A DNA stretch of 64,000 nt from Bradyrhizobium cajani (lineage in GTDB: Bacteria > Pseudomonadota > Alphaproteobacteria > Rhizobiales > Xanthobacteraceae). The position numbers were made by a program, and so were the translations under genes. The stretch covers positions 88,525 to 152,524 of the forward strand of contig NZ_WQNE01000021.1 of assembly GCF_009759665.1 (NCBI RefSeq). Reading direction: 5' to 3'. This document shows, piece after piece, positions 33,828 through 42,974 of this stretch. The notes under the pieces were generated by a model that searched no databases, was not told the origin of the DNA, and saw only the letters and a list, made by a program, of their open reading frames with translations. Position 1 is the stretch's first letter. Every line of letters starts with the position of its first letter.

Positions 33828-35108
33828 TCAGTGCAGCGCCGCATACTGGACCACATAGGCCGCAGCCCCCGCCAGATAGCCCGCAAGTGCAGGCGGCGCG
33901 ATGCGGCGGGCGTACCAGAGGAACTCGATCTTCTCGAGCCCCATCGCGGCGACGCCGGCGGCCGAGCCGATGATCAGGATGGAGCCGCCCGTGCCGGCGC
34001 AATAGGCGATGAACTCCCAGATGAAGCTGTCGGGCGGGTGTTGCACCAGATTGTACATGCCCATCGTCGCCGCGACGAGCGGCACGTTGTCGATGATGGC
34101 GCTCAGCAGGCCGAGCAGGACGACGATGACGTCGAGACGGCCGACCGTGCTGTCGAGCCATTTTGCCAGCAGTTCCAGGACGCGGGCGTGCTCCAGGCAT
34201 GCGACGGCCATGAGTATGCCGACAAAGAAGACGATGGAGCTCATGTCGATGCGCGTCAGCGCATGGACGAGGGTGAGGGGGCGACGTGCATCCTCATCCT
34301 TGTGGCGGTGAACGATCTCGCCGACCAGCCAGAGGATGCCCAGCCCGAACAGGATGCCCATGAAGGGTGCGAGGTGCGTCACGGCCTTGAAAACCGGGAC
34401 GGCGATCAGCGTACCGAGGCCGAGATAGAACATCAGATTGCGTTCGAACACCTCAACCCTGAGAACCTGCGCTTCTCGTTGCGGCGGCGGGGCGATGTCC
34501 TTCCCCTTGACGGAGTAGCCAATGATAAGCAGCGGTATTAGCAGGTTGAACAGGGACGGCAGGAATACCGCTCCCATGATGCTGACGGGCGTGATCTGCC
34601 CCCCGATCCAGAGCATCGTCGTCGTGACGTCGCCGATGACGGTCCAGGCGCCGCCCGCATTGGCAGCGATGACGATGAGGGAGGCGAACAGCAGGCGGTC
34701 GTTCTTGTTGCCGATCAGCTTCTGGATCAGCGAGATCATCACGATGGTTGTCGTGAGATTGTCGAGGATCGCGCTCAGGAAGAACGTCACGAAGCCGATG
34801 ATCCACATCAGCGAGGTCTGCTTTGTGGTGCGGATCACGGACGTGATGACCTCGAAGCCATTGTGGGCGTCGATTACCTCGACGATGGTCATGGCGCCGA
34901 TGAGGAAGAAGACGATCTGGGCGGTCGACGAGACGGATTCGTCGAGTTGGTGGTTCACAAGGGAGGCGTCGCCGACGGACAGCGCGTAGATGGTCCAGAG
35001 CAGGCCCGCTCCCAGCAGGGCCGTAGCGCTCTTGTTGATGCCGAGCGGGTGTTCGAGGGCGATGGCAGCATACGCAACGATGAAAACGGCGGCGATCACG
35101 CTCAGCAA
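33828..35108 (-). CDS. nhaD: NhaD-type sodium/proton antiporter
   Basis: A 426-residue polytopic protein of the ion-transporter superfamily, with about 11-12 hydrophobic segments. ILDNLTTTIVMISLIQKL and AIIDNVPLVAATMGMYNL are the inverted-repeat signature loops with paired acidic/polar residues, as in NhaD. NAGGAWTVIGDVTTTMLW is also characteristic. It exchanges cytoplasmic Na+ for protons. It stands alone. Confidence 0.9.
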   Translation of the reverse strand: MLSVIAAVFIVAYAAIALEHPLGINKSATALLGAGLLWTIYALSVGDASLVNHQLDESVSSTAQIVFFLIGAMTIVEVIDAHNGFEVITSVIRTTKQTSLMWIIGFVTFFLSAILDNLTTTIVMISLIQKLIGNKNDRLLFASLIVIAANAGGAWTVIGDVTTTMLWIGGQITPVSIMGAVFLPSLFNLLIPLLIIGYSVKGKDIAPPPQREAQVLRVEVFERNLMFYLGLGTLIAVPVFKAVTHLAPFMGILFGLGILWLVGEIVHRHKDEDARRPLTLVHALTRIDMSSIVFFVGILMAVACLEHARVLELLAKWLDSTVGRLDVIVVLLGLLSAIIDNVPLVAATMGMYNLVQHPPDSFIWEFIAYCAGTGGSILIIGSAAGVAAMGLEKIEFLWYARRIAPPALAGYLAGAAAYVVQYAALH

Positions 35109-35226
35109 GTCAGTCCCCCCGAACTTGTTTCTTCAGCTCAATGTGCCTGCCAGTCCTCGTCGCGGCGCAGGCCGCGACAAGGTCCGGGACGGTCGCAGTG
35201 CCCAGCAGCAACCGTCAAGATGCTCC

Positions 35227-36099
35227 TTAGCGTTGCAGACGCGCGAGCAGGCTCGAAGTATCCCAGCGCTTGCCGCCCATCTTCTCGACCTCGGCGTAGA
35301 ACTGGTCGACCAGCGCCGTCACCGGCAGGTTGGCGCCGTTGCGGCGGGCTTCGGCCAGCGCGATCGAGAGGTCCTTGCGCATCCATTCGACCGCGAAGCC
35401 GAAATCGTACTTGCCCTCGTTCATGGTCTTGTAGCGGTTCTCCATCTGCCAGGACTGCGCCGCCCCTTTGGAGATGGTATCGATCACGTCGGCGACGTCG
35501 AGGCCACTCTTTTTGGCGAAGTGGATGCCTTCGGAGAGGCCCTGAACCAGGCCGGCGATGCAGATCTGATTGACCATTTTGGTGAGCTGGCCCGAGCCGG
35601 CGGGCCCGAGCAGTTTGCACATCCGCGCATAGGCGCCTGTGATGATTGGTTCGGCGCCGGCATAGGCATCCTGCGCGCCGCCGCACATCACCGTCAGCAC
35701 GCCGTTCTCGGCCCCGGCCTGGCCGCCGGAGACCGGCGCGTCGATGAACTTGAAGCCGGCCTTGGTGGCGGCCGCATCAAGCTCGCGCGCGACCTCGGCA
35801 GAGGCGGTGGTGTGGTCGACGAAGGTAGCGCCCTTCTTGATGCCGGCGAAGGCGCCGTCGGCGCCGATCGTGACCGCGCGCAAATCATTGTCGTTGCCGA
35901 CGCAGCACATCACGAAATCCTGCCCCTCGGCGGCGGCCTTCGGGGTCGCTGCGGTCTTGCCGCCGAACTTGTCAGCCCATTCCGTCGCCTTGGCCGCGGT
36001 GCGGTTGTAGACGGTGACCTCATGGCCCCCTTTTTTCACGAGGTGTCCGGCCATGGGGAAGCCCATGACGCCGAGACCGAGGAAAGCGACTTTAGCCAT
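35227..36099 (-). CDS. NAD(P)-dependent oxidoreductase, 3-hydroxyisobutyrate dehydrogenase family
   Basis: A 290-residue beta-hydroxyacid dehydrogenase. The N-terminus AKVAFLGLGVMGFPMAGHL is the GxGxxG nucleotide fold. FIDAPVSGGQAGAENG is the substrate motif, LGPAGSGQLTKMVNQI carries the catalytic Lys, and KYDFGFAVEWMRKDLSIAL is the C-terminal helix signature. The acid substrate is not determined; 3-hydroxyisobutyrate, tartronate semialdehyde and succinic semialdehyde are all family options. ATG 36099 is used; the very long upstream frame is antisense to mrp. Confidence 0.9.
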   Translation of the reverse strand: MAKVAFLGLGVMGFPMAGHLVKKGGHEVTVYNRTAAKATEWADKFGGKTAATPKAAAEGQDFVMCCVGNDNDLRAVTIGADGAFAGIKKGATFVDHTTASAEVARELDAAATKAGFKFIDAPVSGGQAGAENGVLTVMCGGAQDAYAGAEPIITGAYARMCKLLGPAGSGQLTKMVNQICIAGLVQGLSEGIHFAKKSGLDVADVIDTISKGAAQSWQMENRYKTMNEGKYDFGFAVEWMRKDLSIALAEARRNGANLPVTALVDQFYAEVEKMGGKRWDTSSLLARLQR

Positions 36100-36285
36100 G
36101 TGTGGTACCTTGTCCGTAGTTTGGGTTTTTACGGTTCTTGCCGGGCGGGGGGCGCCTGGTTCCGCCGTGGCGGCGGATTGGGGCGCACCATAAACCCTTG
36201 CGGCGGGAGGGCAACGGCTTCGTTTGGCCTCCTCCTGTGCTAGGATGGCGGGGGCAGGCAATTGCATGATCAAGGGAGTGAAGGC

Positions 36286-36720
36286 ATGGGCGTAAGCGTC
36301 GGCGTCCTCGACCATTTCAACATCCGCACCCGCAAGCTGGCTGAGACCGTCCGCTTCTATGAGGACGTGCTGGGCCTGGAAAACGGGGCCCGGCCGAATT
36401 TCGCCTTTCCGGGCGCCTGGATGTACAGCGAGGGCAGGCCGGTGGTGCACCTCGTCGATATTTCGCCGACCTCCGAGCCACAAAAGCCGGATTCCGGCGT
36501 TGTCCATCATGTCGCCTTCGTCAGCAGCGGATTCGACGGCATGAAGCAGCGGCTGACGTCGAAGGGGATGAAGTTCGAGGCCCGCCAGGTGCCCGGCGGC
36601 GATCTCTGGCAGATCTTCGTCCACGACCCCAACGGGGTCATGATCGAGCTCAACTACGAGGCGGCCCGGGAGCAGGGCGCCGCGCCCGCCGAGAAGGCTG
36701 ACGATATCGGCCGGCAGTAG
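36286..36720 (+). CDS. VOC-family (glyoxalase-like) protein
   Basis: A 144-residue protein. VGVLDHFNIRTRKLAETVRFYEDVL is the first module, with the metal-ligand His at residue 8. VVHHVAFVSSGFDGMKQRL and QIFVHDPNGVMIELNY form the second, with the Glu ligand. ATG 36286 follows AAGGGAGTGAAGGC and is preferred to a start eight codons earlier. The substrate is unknown. Confidence 0.87.
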   Translation: MGVSVGVLDHFNIRTRKLAETVRFYEDVLGLENGARPNFAFPGAWMYSEGRPVVHLVDISPTSEPQKPDSGVVHHVAFVSSGFDGMKQRLTSKGMKFEARQVPGGDLWQIFVHDPNGVMIELNYEAAREQGAAPAEKADDIGRQ

Positions 36721-36762
36721 CCTTTTGGGCGTTTCCGCTCTAATGGGGCATCCTAAAGCCTT

Positions 36763-36811
36763 GAGCATGATCTGATCGGAAGACCGCGACACACGTTTCC
36801 GGATCATGCTC
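36763..36811. repeat. Palindromic intergenic repeat (GAGCATGATC ... GGATCATGCTC)
   Basis: GAGCATGATC at the left and GATCATGCTC at the right are complements, with an inner GGAA/TTCC pair. The element ends 17 bases before the mrp start codon, so it lies in the mrp leader. Palindromes of this kind are scattered in Bradyrhizobium-type genomes, which is background knowledge, not shown here; one copy was found in the window. Confidence 0.7.
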
Positions 36812-36828
36812 TGTTCAGGAGATGCGCT

Positions 36829-37968
36829 TTGAGCGTGACGCAGCAACAGGTTCTCGACAGCCTCGCCAGGATCAAGTCGCCCCGCGGGGTGGCTCTCACC
36901 AACGCCAATGTGCTGAGCGCGATCAGCGCGTCTGGCGGCAAGGTATTCTTCTCGATCAATGTCGATGCCGCCGAGGCGCGGGCCTGGGAGTCCATCCGGG
37001 CCGAAGCGGAAGCCGCGGTCCGCGCCATTCCCGGCGTCACCACCGTCATGGTGGCGCTCACCGCCGAACGCAAGCCGGGCTCCGCGCCGCCGCCGCCGCC
37101 GCCAACGCCGAGCCGTGGCGCGCCCGGGGTGCAGCCGGTCCATGCCCACAAGCCGCCGCAGGGCGGCCAATCGCCGATGTCGCGGCAGTCGGAAATCCCC
37201 GGCGTCGCCGCCGTGATCGCGGTCGCCTCCGGCAAGGGCGGGGTGGGGAAGTCGACCACCGCGCTCAATCTGGCGCTGGGGCTGCGCGACCTCGGCCTCA
37301 AGGTCGGCCTGCTCGATGCCGACATCTACGGCCCCTCGGTGCCGCGGCTGACGGGCCTCCGCGACAAGCCGGAGCTGAACGCCGAGCGCAAGATGATTCC
37401 GCTCCGCCGCTTCGGCCTTGCCATCATGTCGATCGGCTTCCTGGTCGAGGAAGAGACCGCGATGATCTGGCGCGGACCGATGGTGATGTCGGCTGTGACG
37501 CAGATGCTGCGCGACGTCGAATGGGGCCGGCTCGACGTGCTGGTCGTCGACATGCCGCCGGGCACCGGGGACGCCCAGCTCACGCTGGCGCAGAACGTGC
37601 CGCTCAAGGGCGCCGTGATCGTCTCGACCCCGCAGGACCTTTCGCTGATCGATGCACGGCGGGGACTTGCGATGTTCAAGAAGGTCAACGTGCCCGTGCT
37701 CGGTATCGTCGAGAACATGAGCTACTTCCAGTGCCCGCATTGCGGCACCAAGTCGGATATTTTCGGCCATGGTGGGGCCCGGCACGAGGCCGAGAAGCTC
37801 GGAGTACCGTTCCTGGGCGAGATCCCCTTGCACATGGCGATTCGCGCCACCTCGGATGCCGGAAATCCTGTCGTCGACAGCGAGCCGGACGGCGCCCATG
37901 CGGCGATCTACCGCGCCATTGCGGGACATGTCCGGGACCAGCTCAAGGGCGTCATCGCCGCGGCCTAG
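36829..37968 (+). CDS. mrp: Mrp/NBP35-type iron-sulfur carrier ATPase
   Basis: A 379-residue P-loop ATPase of the ApbC/Mrp group. The N-terminal domain (residues 1-80) is a MIP18/DUF59 domain. A proline-rich linker follows (residues 85-110). The ATPase has VASGKGGVGKSTTALNLALG, DADIYGPSVPRL and DMPPGTGDAQLTL. The cluster-binding pair is in SYFQCPHCGTKSDIF. The start is a TTG at 36829 preceded by CAGGAGATGCGC; GTG 36835 is the alternative. It transfers Fe-S clusters in the cytoplasm. Confidence 0.93.
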   Translation: MSVTQQQVLDSLARIKSPRGVALTNANVLSAISASGGKVFFSINVDAAEARAWESIRAEAEAAVRAIPGVTTVMVALTAERKPGSAPPPPPPTPSRGAPGVQPVHAHKPPQGGQSPMSRQSEIPGVAAVIAVASGKGGVGKSTTALNLALGLRDLGLKVGLLDADIYGPSVPRLTGLRDKPELNAERKMIPLRRFGLAIMSIGFLVEEETAMIWRGPMVMSAVTQMLRDVEWGRLDVLVVDMPPGTGDAQLTLAQNVPLKGAVIVSTPQDLSLIDARRGLAMFKKVNVPVLGIVENMSYFQCPHCGTKSDIFGHGGARHEAEKLGVPFLGEIPLHMAIRATSDAGNPVVDSEPDGAHAAIYRAIAGHVRDQLKGVIAAA

Positions 37969-38196
37969 CCGGCCGCCATGGCCACGCCATTCGATCCCTT
38001 GGGATCCCTTTGGGGAGATGCGACTTTCGTAGAGCCCCGTCATGCCAATGTCGCGTTTCGAAAGCGCCCCTTCCGTGTTAAAGGCCCACGGCAGTCAAGC
38101 CCCTTCGGTTCGACGCGGCCCCAACGCGTCGCCGGAATGAGCGGTGGCGAAAGAGAAGTTTAAGGGGAAAACGCCCCAGCAAGGAGAGACCTGAAG

Positions 38197-39285
38197 ATGA
38201 AGCGTCGTGATTTTCTGAAAGTGTCGGCAGCAGGCGCGGCGGCAACCGCAGTGGCCTCGCCGGCGATCGCGCAGTCCTCGCCCGAGGTGAAGTGGCGCCT
38301 GACTTCGAGCTTCCCGAAGTCGCTCGACACCATCTATGGCGGCGCCGAGCAGGTGGCGAAGTACGTCGCCGAGATGACCGACAACAAGTTCCAGATCCAG
38401 GTGTTCGCCGCCGGCGAAATCGTCCCTGGCCTCCAGGCGCTCGATGCGACCTCGAGCGGCACGGTCGAGATGTGCCACACCGTCTCGTACTATTATGTCG
38501 GCAAGGACCCGACGTTCGCGATCTACGCCTCGGTGCCGTTCGGCCTCAACGCGCGCCAGCAGAACTCGTGGTGGTACCAGGGCGGTGGCATGGAGCTCGG
38601 CAACGAGTTCTTCCAGAAGTCGAACGTGATCGGCTTCCCCTGCGGCAACACCGGCACCCAGATGGGCGGCTGGTTCCGCAAGGAGATCAAGACCGTTGCC
38701 GACCTCTCCGGCCTGAAGATGCGCATCGGCGGCATTGCCGGCCAGGTGCTCCAGAAGGTCGGTGTGGTGCCGCAGCAGCTCGCCGGCGGTGACATCTATC
38801 CGGCGCTGGAGAAGGGTACCATCGATGCGGCCGAGTGGGTCGGCCCCTACGATGACGAGAAGCTCGGTTTCGCCAAGGTCGCCAAGTACTACTATTATCC
38901 GGGCTTCTGGGAAGGCGGTCCGACCGTCCATGCCTTCGCCAACCTGGAAAAGTTCAATGCGCTGCCGAAGAGCTACCAGGCGATCCTCACCAACGCGACG
39001 GCCAACGCCAACAGCTGGATGGCCGCCCGCTACGACATGCAGAACCCGGCGGCGCTGAAGCGTCTGGTCGCCGGCGGCACCCAGCTTCGCCCCTTCACCA
39101 ACGAAGTGCTCGAGGCCTGCCTCAAGTCGACCAACGAGCTGTGGGCGGAGATCTCGGCCAAGAACCCCGACTTCAAGAAGTCGATCGACGCCATGCAGGC
39201 CTACCGCTCCGACGAATATCTGTGGTGGCAGGTCGCCGAATACACCTACGACAGCTTCATGATCCGCTCGCGCACCCGCGGCTGA
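38197..39285 (+). CDS. TRAP transporter substrate-binding protein, TakP-like, copy 1
   Basis: A 362-residue DctP-type binding protein of the mannitol/chloroaromatic/alpha-keto-acid branch. A twin-arginine signal (MKRRDFLKVSAAGAAA) is cut after AIAQ near residue 26. GDIYPALEKGTIDAAEWVGP near residues 197-216 is the ligand-binding segment conserved in TakP, which binds 2-oxo acids with Na+. Export by Tat implies folding before export. It has its own terminator and is followed by a close paralogue; no TRAP membrane gene is adjacent. Confidence 0.92.
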   Translation: MKRRDFLKVSAAGAAATAVASPAIAQSSPEVKWRLTSSFPKSLDTIYGGAEQVAKYVAEMTDNKFQIQVFAAGEIVPGLQALDATSSGTVEMCHTVSYYYVGKDPTFAIYASVPFGLNARQQNSWWYQGGGMELGNEFFQKSNVIGFPCGNTGTQMGGWFRKEIKTVADLSGLKMRIGGIAGQVLQKVGVVPQQLAGGDIYPALEKGTIDAAEWVGPYDDEKLGFAKVAKYYYYPGFWEGGPTVHAFANLEKFNALPKSYQAILTNATANANSWMAARYDMQNPAALKRLVAGGTQLRPFTNEVLEACLKSTNELWAEISAKNPDFKKSIDAMQAYRSDEYLWWQVAEYTYDSFMIRSRTRG

Positions 39286-39313
39286 TCTACGGCTTAAGTC
39301 GTAAGACCGAATG

Positions 39314-39343
39314 GCCCGGCCTCCATTGGAGGCCGGGCTTTTT
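39314..39343 (+). terminator. Rho-independent terminator after TRAP binding protein 1
   Basis: An 11-base perfect stem (GCCCGGCCTCC / GGAGGCCGGGC) with loop ATT, followed directly by TTTTT. Confidence 0.9.
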
Positions 39344-39449
39344 CTTTGTCGCAGTGCGATCGGGATGGCATTCGGCTCGGCGATGTTCCATGCTGCTCCC
39401 AAGCCTCGCCAAGAAGGCTCCACAATCAGATCCATCAGGGTAGGAAATC

Positions 39450-40538
39450 ATGAAGAGAAGAGACTTCATCAAGGTCACAGGACTTGGTGCGGCCGGTGCC
39501 GCCACGCTCGCGGCGCCCGCGATCGCGCAGTCGATGCCGGAAATCAAATGGCGCATGCCGACGAGCTGGCCGAAATCGCTCGACACGCTGTTTGGCGGCG
39601 CCGAGATGATGTGCAAGATGGTTGCTGAGGCGACCGACAACAAATTCCAGATCCAGATCTTCGCGGCCGGCGAGATCGTGCCGGGCCTCCAGGTGCTCGA
39701 CGCGGTGCAGAACGGCACCTGCGAGATCGGCCACACCGCGTCCTACTATTATTTCGGCAAGGACCCGACCTTCACCTTCGGCTCGGCCGTGCCGTTCGGC
39801 CCCAACATGCGCATCAACCAGGCCTGGTACATGCAGGGCGGCGGGCGCGAGGTGCTCAACGAGTTCTACAAGGGCTACAACGTCGTCTCGCTGCTCGCCG
39901 GCAACACCGGCTGCCAGATGGGTGGCTGGTTCAGGAAAGAGGTCAACACGCCCGACGATCTCAAGGGCATGAAATTCCGCATCGGCGGCTTCACCGGCCG
40001 CGTGCTCCAGAAGCTCGGCGTGGTGCCGCAGCAGCTCGCCGGCGGTGACATCTATCCGGCGCTTGAGAAGGGCACCATCGATGCCGCCGAATGGGTCGGT
40101 CCCTATGACGACGAGAAGCTCGGCTTCTACAAGATCGCGCCGCATTACTACTATCCCGGCTGGTGGGAAGGCGGGCCGATGCTGCTGGCCTTCGTCAACC
40201 TCGACAAGTGGAACGCGCTGCCGAAATATTACCAGAGCGTGCTGGAGCAGGCCGGTCACTATGCCAACAATTACATGATGGCGCGCTACGACACCGCCAA
40301 TCCGCTGGCGCTGAAGAAGCTGCTCGCGGGCGGCACCAAGCTGCACGCCTTCTCGCCGCCGATCATGGATGCCTGCTACAAGGCCGCCAAGGAGCTGCAC
40401 GCCGAAGTCGGTGCGACCAACCCCAGCTTCAAGAAGGTCAACGATTCCCTCGCCAAGTTCACGAGCGACGGCTACGCCTGGTTCCAGGTGGCCGAGGTCG
40501 GCTACGACATCTTCATGGCGCGGCGCTCGCAGAGCTGA
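39450..40538 (+). CDS. TRAP transporter substrate-binding protein, TakP-like, copy 2
   Basis: A 362-residue paralogue of the preceding gene, equal in length and alike along its whole length: Tat signal MKRRDFIKVTGLGAAGAAT and an identical stretch through the GDIYPALEKG/TIDAAEWVGP region. Differences are concentrated in the loops facing the ligand cleft (for example FGPNMRINQAWYMQGGGREV against FGLNARQQNSWWYQGGGMEL), so ligand preference may differ. It has its own terminator, so the tandem genes are separate units. Confidence 0.92.
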   Translation: MKRRDFIKVTGLGAAGAATLAAPAIAQSMPEIKWRMPTSWPKSLDTLFGGAEMMCKMVAEATDNKFQIQIFAAGEIVPGLQVLDAVQNGTCEIGHTASYYYFGKDPTFTFGSAVPFGPNMRINQAWYMQGGGREVLNEFYKGYNVVSLLAGNTGCQMGGWFRKEVNTPDDLKGMKFRIGGFTGRVLQKLGVVPQQLAGGDIYPALEKGTIDAAEWVGPYDDEKLGFYKIAPHYYYPGWWEGGPMLLAFVNLDKWNALPKYYQSVLEQAGHYANNYMMARYDTANPLALKKLLAGGTKLHAFSPPIMDACYKAAKELHAEVGATNPSFKKVNDSLAKFTSDGYAWFQVAEVGYDIFMARRSQS

Positions 40539-40560
40539 TCGCACGATCTGTCGATTGCAG

Positions 40561-40596
40561 CGCCCCGGAGCGAAGGCTTCGGGGCGTTGTTGTTGG
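40561..40596 (+). terminator. Rho-independent terminator after TRAP binding protein 2
   Basis: CGCCCCGGAGC and GCTTCGGGGCG form an 11-base stem with one G-T wobble and loop GAAG, followed by the T-rich TTGTTGTTGG. Confidence 0.75.
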
Positions 40597-40925
40597 GGCG
40601 TTCAGCAGAGCGTCCAACAAAAATATGGAAAACAACCCCATGCACAGTAGACATGGGGTGAGGGCGCGATGCCCGGCGGATGCCGCCAATTGTTTGACGG
40701 CGCTGGGCAAACCGGCGGCAAGGCGCGATCCTGGCTAGGCCGAAGCCTGCCCCGTATTTTCGCCTCGACAACGCCATTGGAGACCGGTCAGGCGATCGGT
40801 TTCGCCTCGCTCCATTTTATCCTCCGAGCTGCGAAGTCGTTTGACTCGTCGGGCAAAACAGTGGCAAAAAGCGATGATCGAAAAATCCGAAATTTGCGTG
40901 GCGGCGCCGATCCCGGGACGTGACA
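40597..40925. other. Intergenic region, no supported gene
   Basis: About 330 bases between the TRAP terminator and a YunG-like gene. The short frames have no ribosome site. Base composition is lower in GC than the flanks, suggesting accessory DNA from here to about 46400. Confidence 0.4.
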
Positions 40926-41276
40926 ATGAGCTTCGATCCAGATGGTGTTCAAACCGCGCTGCGCAAGGCATGGTCGGCGTCGACCGCCAGCCAGTGGACC
41001 GCGATCAATCCGGCGGCAGGGCAATGCAACGTCACCTCGTTGCTCATTCACGAACTTTTCGGCGGTGACTTGCTGAAGACGCCTCTGCCGGAAGGCGACC
41101 ATTTCTACAATCGGATCGAAGGCCGAAGATATGACTTCACGGCTAGCCAGTTCGATCAGCCGATCGATTACATGGACTTCCTGACAAATCGGGCCGACGC
41201 AGAGCGGGGGGCAACGAGTGATCAACTGGCTGAACTCAGAGCAGCGTTCCAGGAAAATCGTATGAGGTCAGGTTAG
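40926..41276 (+). CDS. YunG-like protein, unknown
   Basis: A 116-residue protein. GQCNVTSLLIHELFGGDLLK, then HFYNRIEGRRYDFTASQFD contain an ordered Cys34, His59 and Asp70, with Gln33 before the Cys. That order resembles papain-fold Cys-His-Asp centres, but I infer this from pattern only. YunG-like proteins have no known function. A GTG at 40920 is an alternative start. The gene is single and is followed by an inverted repeat nine bases after its stop. Confidence 0.7.
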   Translation: MSFDPDGVQTALRKAWSASTASQWTAINPAAGQCNVTSLLIHELFGGDLLKTPLPEGDHFYNRIEGRRYDFTASQFDQPIDYMDFLTNRADAERGATSDQLAELRAAFQENRMRSG

Positions 41277-41284
41277 GGTGGCCT

Positions 41285-41400
41285 CGTAGGATGGGTAGAG
41301 CGCAGCGAAACCCATCCTCTCACCGCCGGAGATTCAGCGCGCGCGATCGTTCCGGGGGCTGACCGAGCGATGGGTTTCGCTTCGCTCTACCCATCCTACG
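41285..41400. repeat. Long inverted repeat, intergenic element
   Basis: Arms 41285-41316 and 41369-41400 (CGTAGGATGGGTAGAGCG... and its complement) match at 31 of 32 positions around a 52-base centre. It could fold into a long hairpin and act as a bidirectional terminator between the YunG-like gene and the convergent HD gene. Elements of this sequence type are dispersed in bradyrhizobia (background knowledge). Confidence 0.85.
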
Positions 41401-41461
41401 AACTTCGGACCAGCGTTTTTCGTTGCCGGCAGTGCCGAACCCACCGTTTGGAAACGCCAAT

Positions 41462-42319
41462 CTATATCTGTGGGCCGGATAGTCTGACCTCTCGCTCGGC
41501 GCGAAGGACATTGCCATACAGGTTGCCGATCCATTGTCTTCCGCTTGAGGTCACGTTCAAATAGCGGATGGCAGTTTGGACCTGCGGTGCAACCTTGGTC
41601 CAGTAGAATTGAGGATACTTGTACACCACGTCCGCGGGCGTGGCGTATCCGAGCGTTTTGTTGAGCCCTATCTCCTCAAATTCATAGAAGAGCGCATTTG
41701 ATTTTTTCATGTAGTTCGGATCGCCGAGTTGACCGATCAGATCCGCGGCACGCAGCAACAAACCTTCCTCCTCGTCCAAGTCATCCTTAGGTTCGCCGGT
41801 TGGTGCGTCCGGATAAGGGAAGCGGGTATACTCGATGGCTTGGGCAATACGAGCGGCGTCAATTTCGTCGACGGCGTCGAGCCGCTCTATTGCGAACAAT
41901 TTTGAGCGATTGACGTGATATGGCGCAAGCGCTGCATCGGATGAGCCGATCGGCAACTCAACCGTCCGGCCGGTACCATCGACGACATAGACCCCCTCCT
42001 GGTCTCCGTGAATGATTCCCCGAACGTAGCCGATGTCGTGAATCAGACATGCCAGGATAAAGTGCGCATAATCGCTGGCTGTCGTCGGCCTTAGAAGAGA
42101 GCGGCCGATGAGAAGGTCGTGCCCCACCAGCGTAACCAACAGGGTATGCTCGACGTTGTGGTACAGTGCATCGCTGTTACCGATGCATTCCATGGCCAGC
42201 TTCGCTGCGTAGGGGAGCAATTCCGGCAAGTTGGCATGCGATGCGCCGAAGCGGCCTTTTGTCTCCGAGATGAGGAACGCGCCGAGCGCCTGGGATGTCA
42301 ACTCTGGAATCGTGATCAT
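41462..42319 (-). CDS. HD-domain phosphohydrolase
   Basis: A 285-residue metal-dependent phosphohydrolase. The metal ligands are visible: His54 and His58 (YHNVEHTLLV), His94-Asp95 (CLIHDIGYV) and a later Asp in LRAADLIGQLGD. The order fits an HD domain with H...HD...D. GDQEGVYVVDGTGRTVELPI is an inserted hairpin. ATG 42319 follows GAGGAG at good spacing; a TTG two codons earlier is less likely. The substrate is unknown; nucleotides are common in the family. Divergent from the cyclase at 42975. Confidence 0.85.
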   Translation of the reverse strand: MITIPELTSQALGAFLISETKGRFGASHANLPELLPYAAKLAMECIGNSDALYHNVEHTLLVTLVGHDLLIGRSLLRPTTASDYAHFILACLIHDIGYVRGIIHGDQEGVYVVDGTGRTVELPIGSSDAALAPYHVNRSKLFAIERLDAVDEIDAARIAQAIEYTRFPYPDAPTGEPKDDLDEEEGLLLRAADLIGQLGDPNYMKKSNALFYEFEEIGLNKTLGYATPADVVYKYPQFYWTKVAPQVQTAIRYLNVTSSGRQWIGNLYGNVLRAEREVRLSGPQI

Positions 42320-42974
42320 GGACAAGCTCCTCGCGTTCGTTGACGCACGTCAGGATCAGGAGGGAGAGGAGGCGACGGGAAGAATGCGACGCCGACCTGG
42401 AAGTTGCCAGGTGCGCCGCGGATGCATCGTGATGCTCCGCTTTCTGCAGCGAACTGAAGAGTGACGTCGCCGCCTCAAATGCGGCTGAACATAACGTGAA
42501 GCCAAAGAAAGGGGTGATGTTTGACCTAGATCAACGGTGGGAGCGAGGCCCGGCGGTGCCTGCCCGGTAGCAACGTCCGCTTAGGGAGAACAAAAGCCGC
42601 CATCACGCCGATCTTGGCGGCACGTCCCCTCCAGGGCCACACAAGACAAAGTCATGGTTTGCCTTGTCGGTGCGGACGACCAACGGCGGACGACACGATG
42701 GGGCCGAGCGCCTTGGCGCGCTGACGCCGCCCGATTGACTTGGATGGCCAGTGGGCCGGAGACTGGCGCCGTCGAATACCTGTGCCGTCGGAGGCTGGTA
42801 TCGGCCGGCGACTTAGCCATGGCGCCTTCTTGTCGCCAGACCGCGTGACCAGACCGTCTCAAAAGCGCGAAGAGTGCACCCGTATCCGTCGGGATTCGAC
42901 GAATTCCGCATGACGGCGCAGCGACATGTTATTCTCGGCTATTGTATCTGTGTGATTGTACAGGAAACCGGAAC
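42320..42974. other. Intergenic region between HD gene and cyclase gene
   Basis: About 650 bases separating two divergent genes. It contains an FNR/FixK-type box at 42521-42534. The short frames around 42581-42862 look arginine-rich on both strands and are not supported. A GCCGCC...GGCGGC stem near 42590-42625 could belong to an RNA. Confidence 0.5.
42521..42534. promoter_or_regulatory. FNR/FixK-type box TTGACCTAGATCAA
   Basis: The sequence is TTGA-N6-TCAA with a near-palindromic centre, differing from TTGAT-N4-ATCAA at one position. In rhizobia FixK/FnrN bind such sites at about -41 to activate genes under low oxygen. It lies 202 bases before the HD gene start (minus strand) and 440 bases before the cyclase start, so the target is open. 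Confidence 0.5.

Noticed and set aside
35227..38043. A 938-codon minus-strand open frame
   Set aside because: Only its last 290 codons match a family (the dehydrogenase at 35227-36099); the rest is antisense to mrp and the VOC gene.
42581..42862. Small genes on either strand downstream of the FixK-type box
   Set aside because: Arg-rich translations on both strands, no ribosome sites, no family resemblance.
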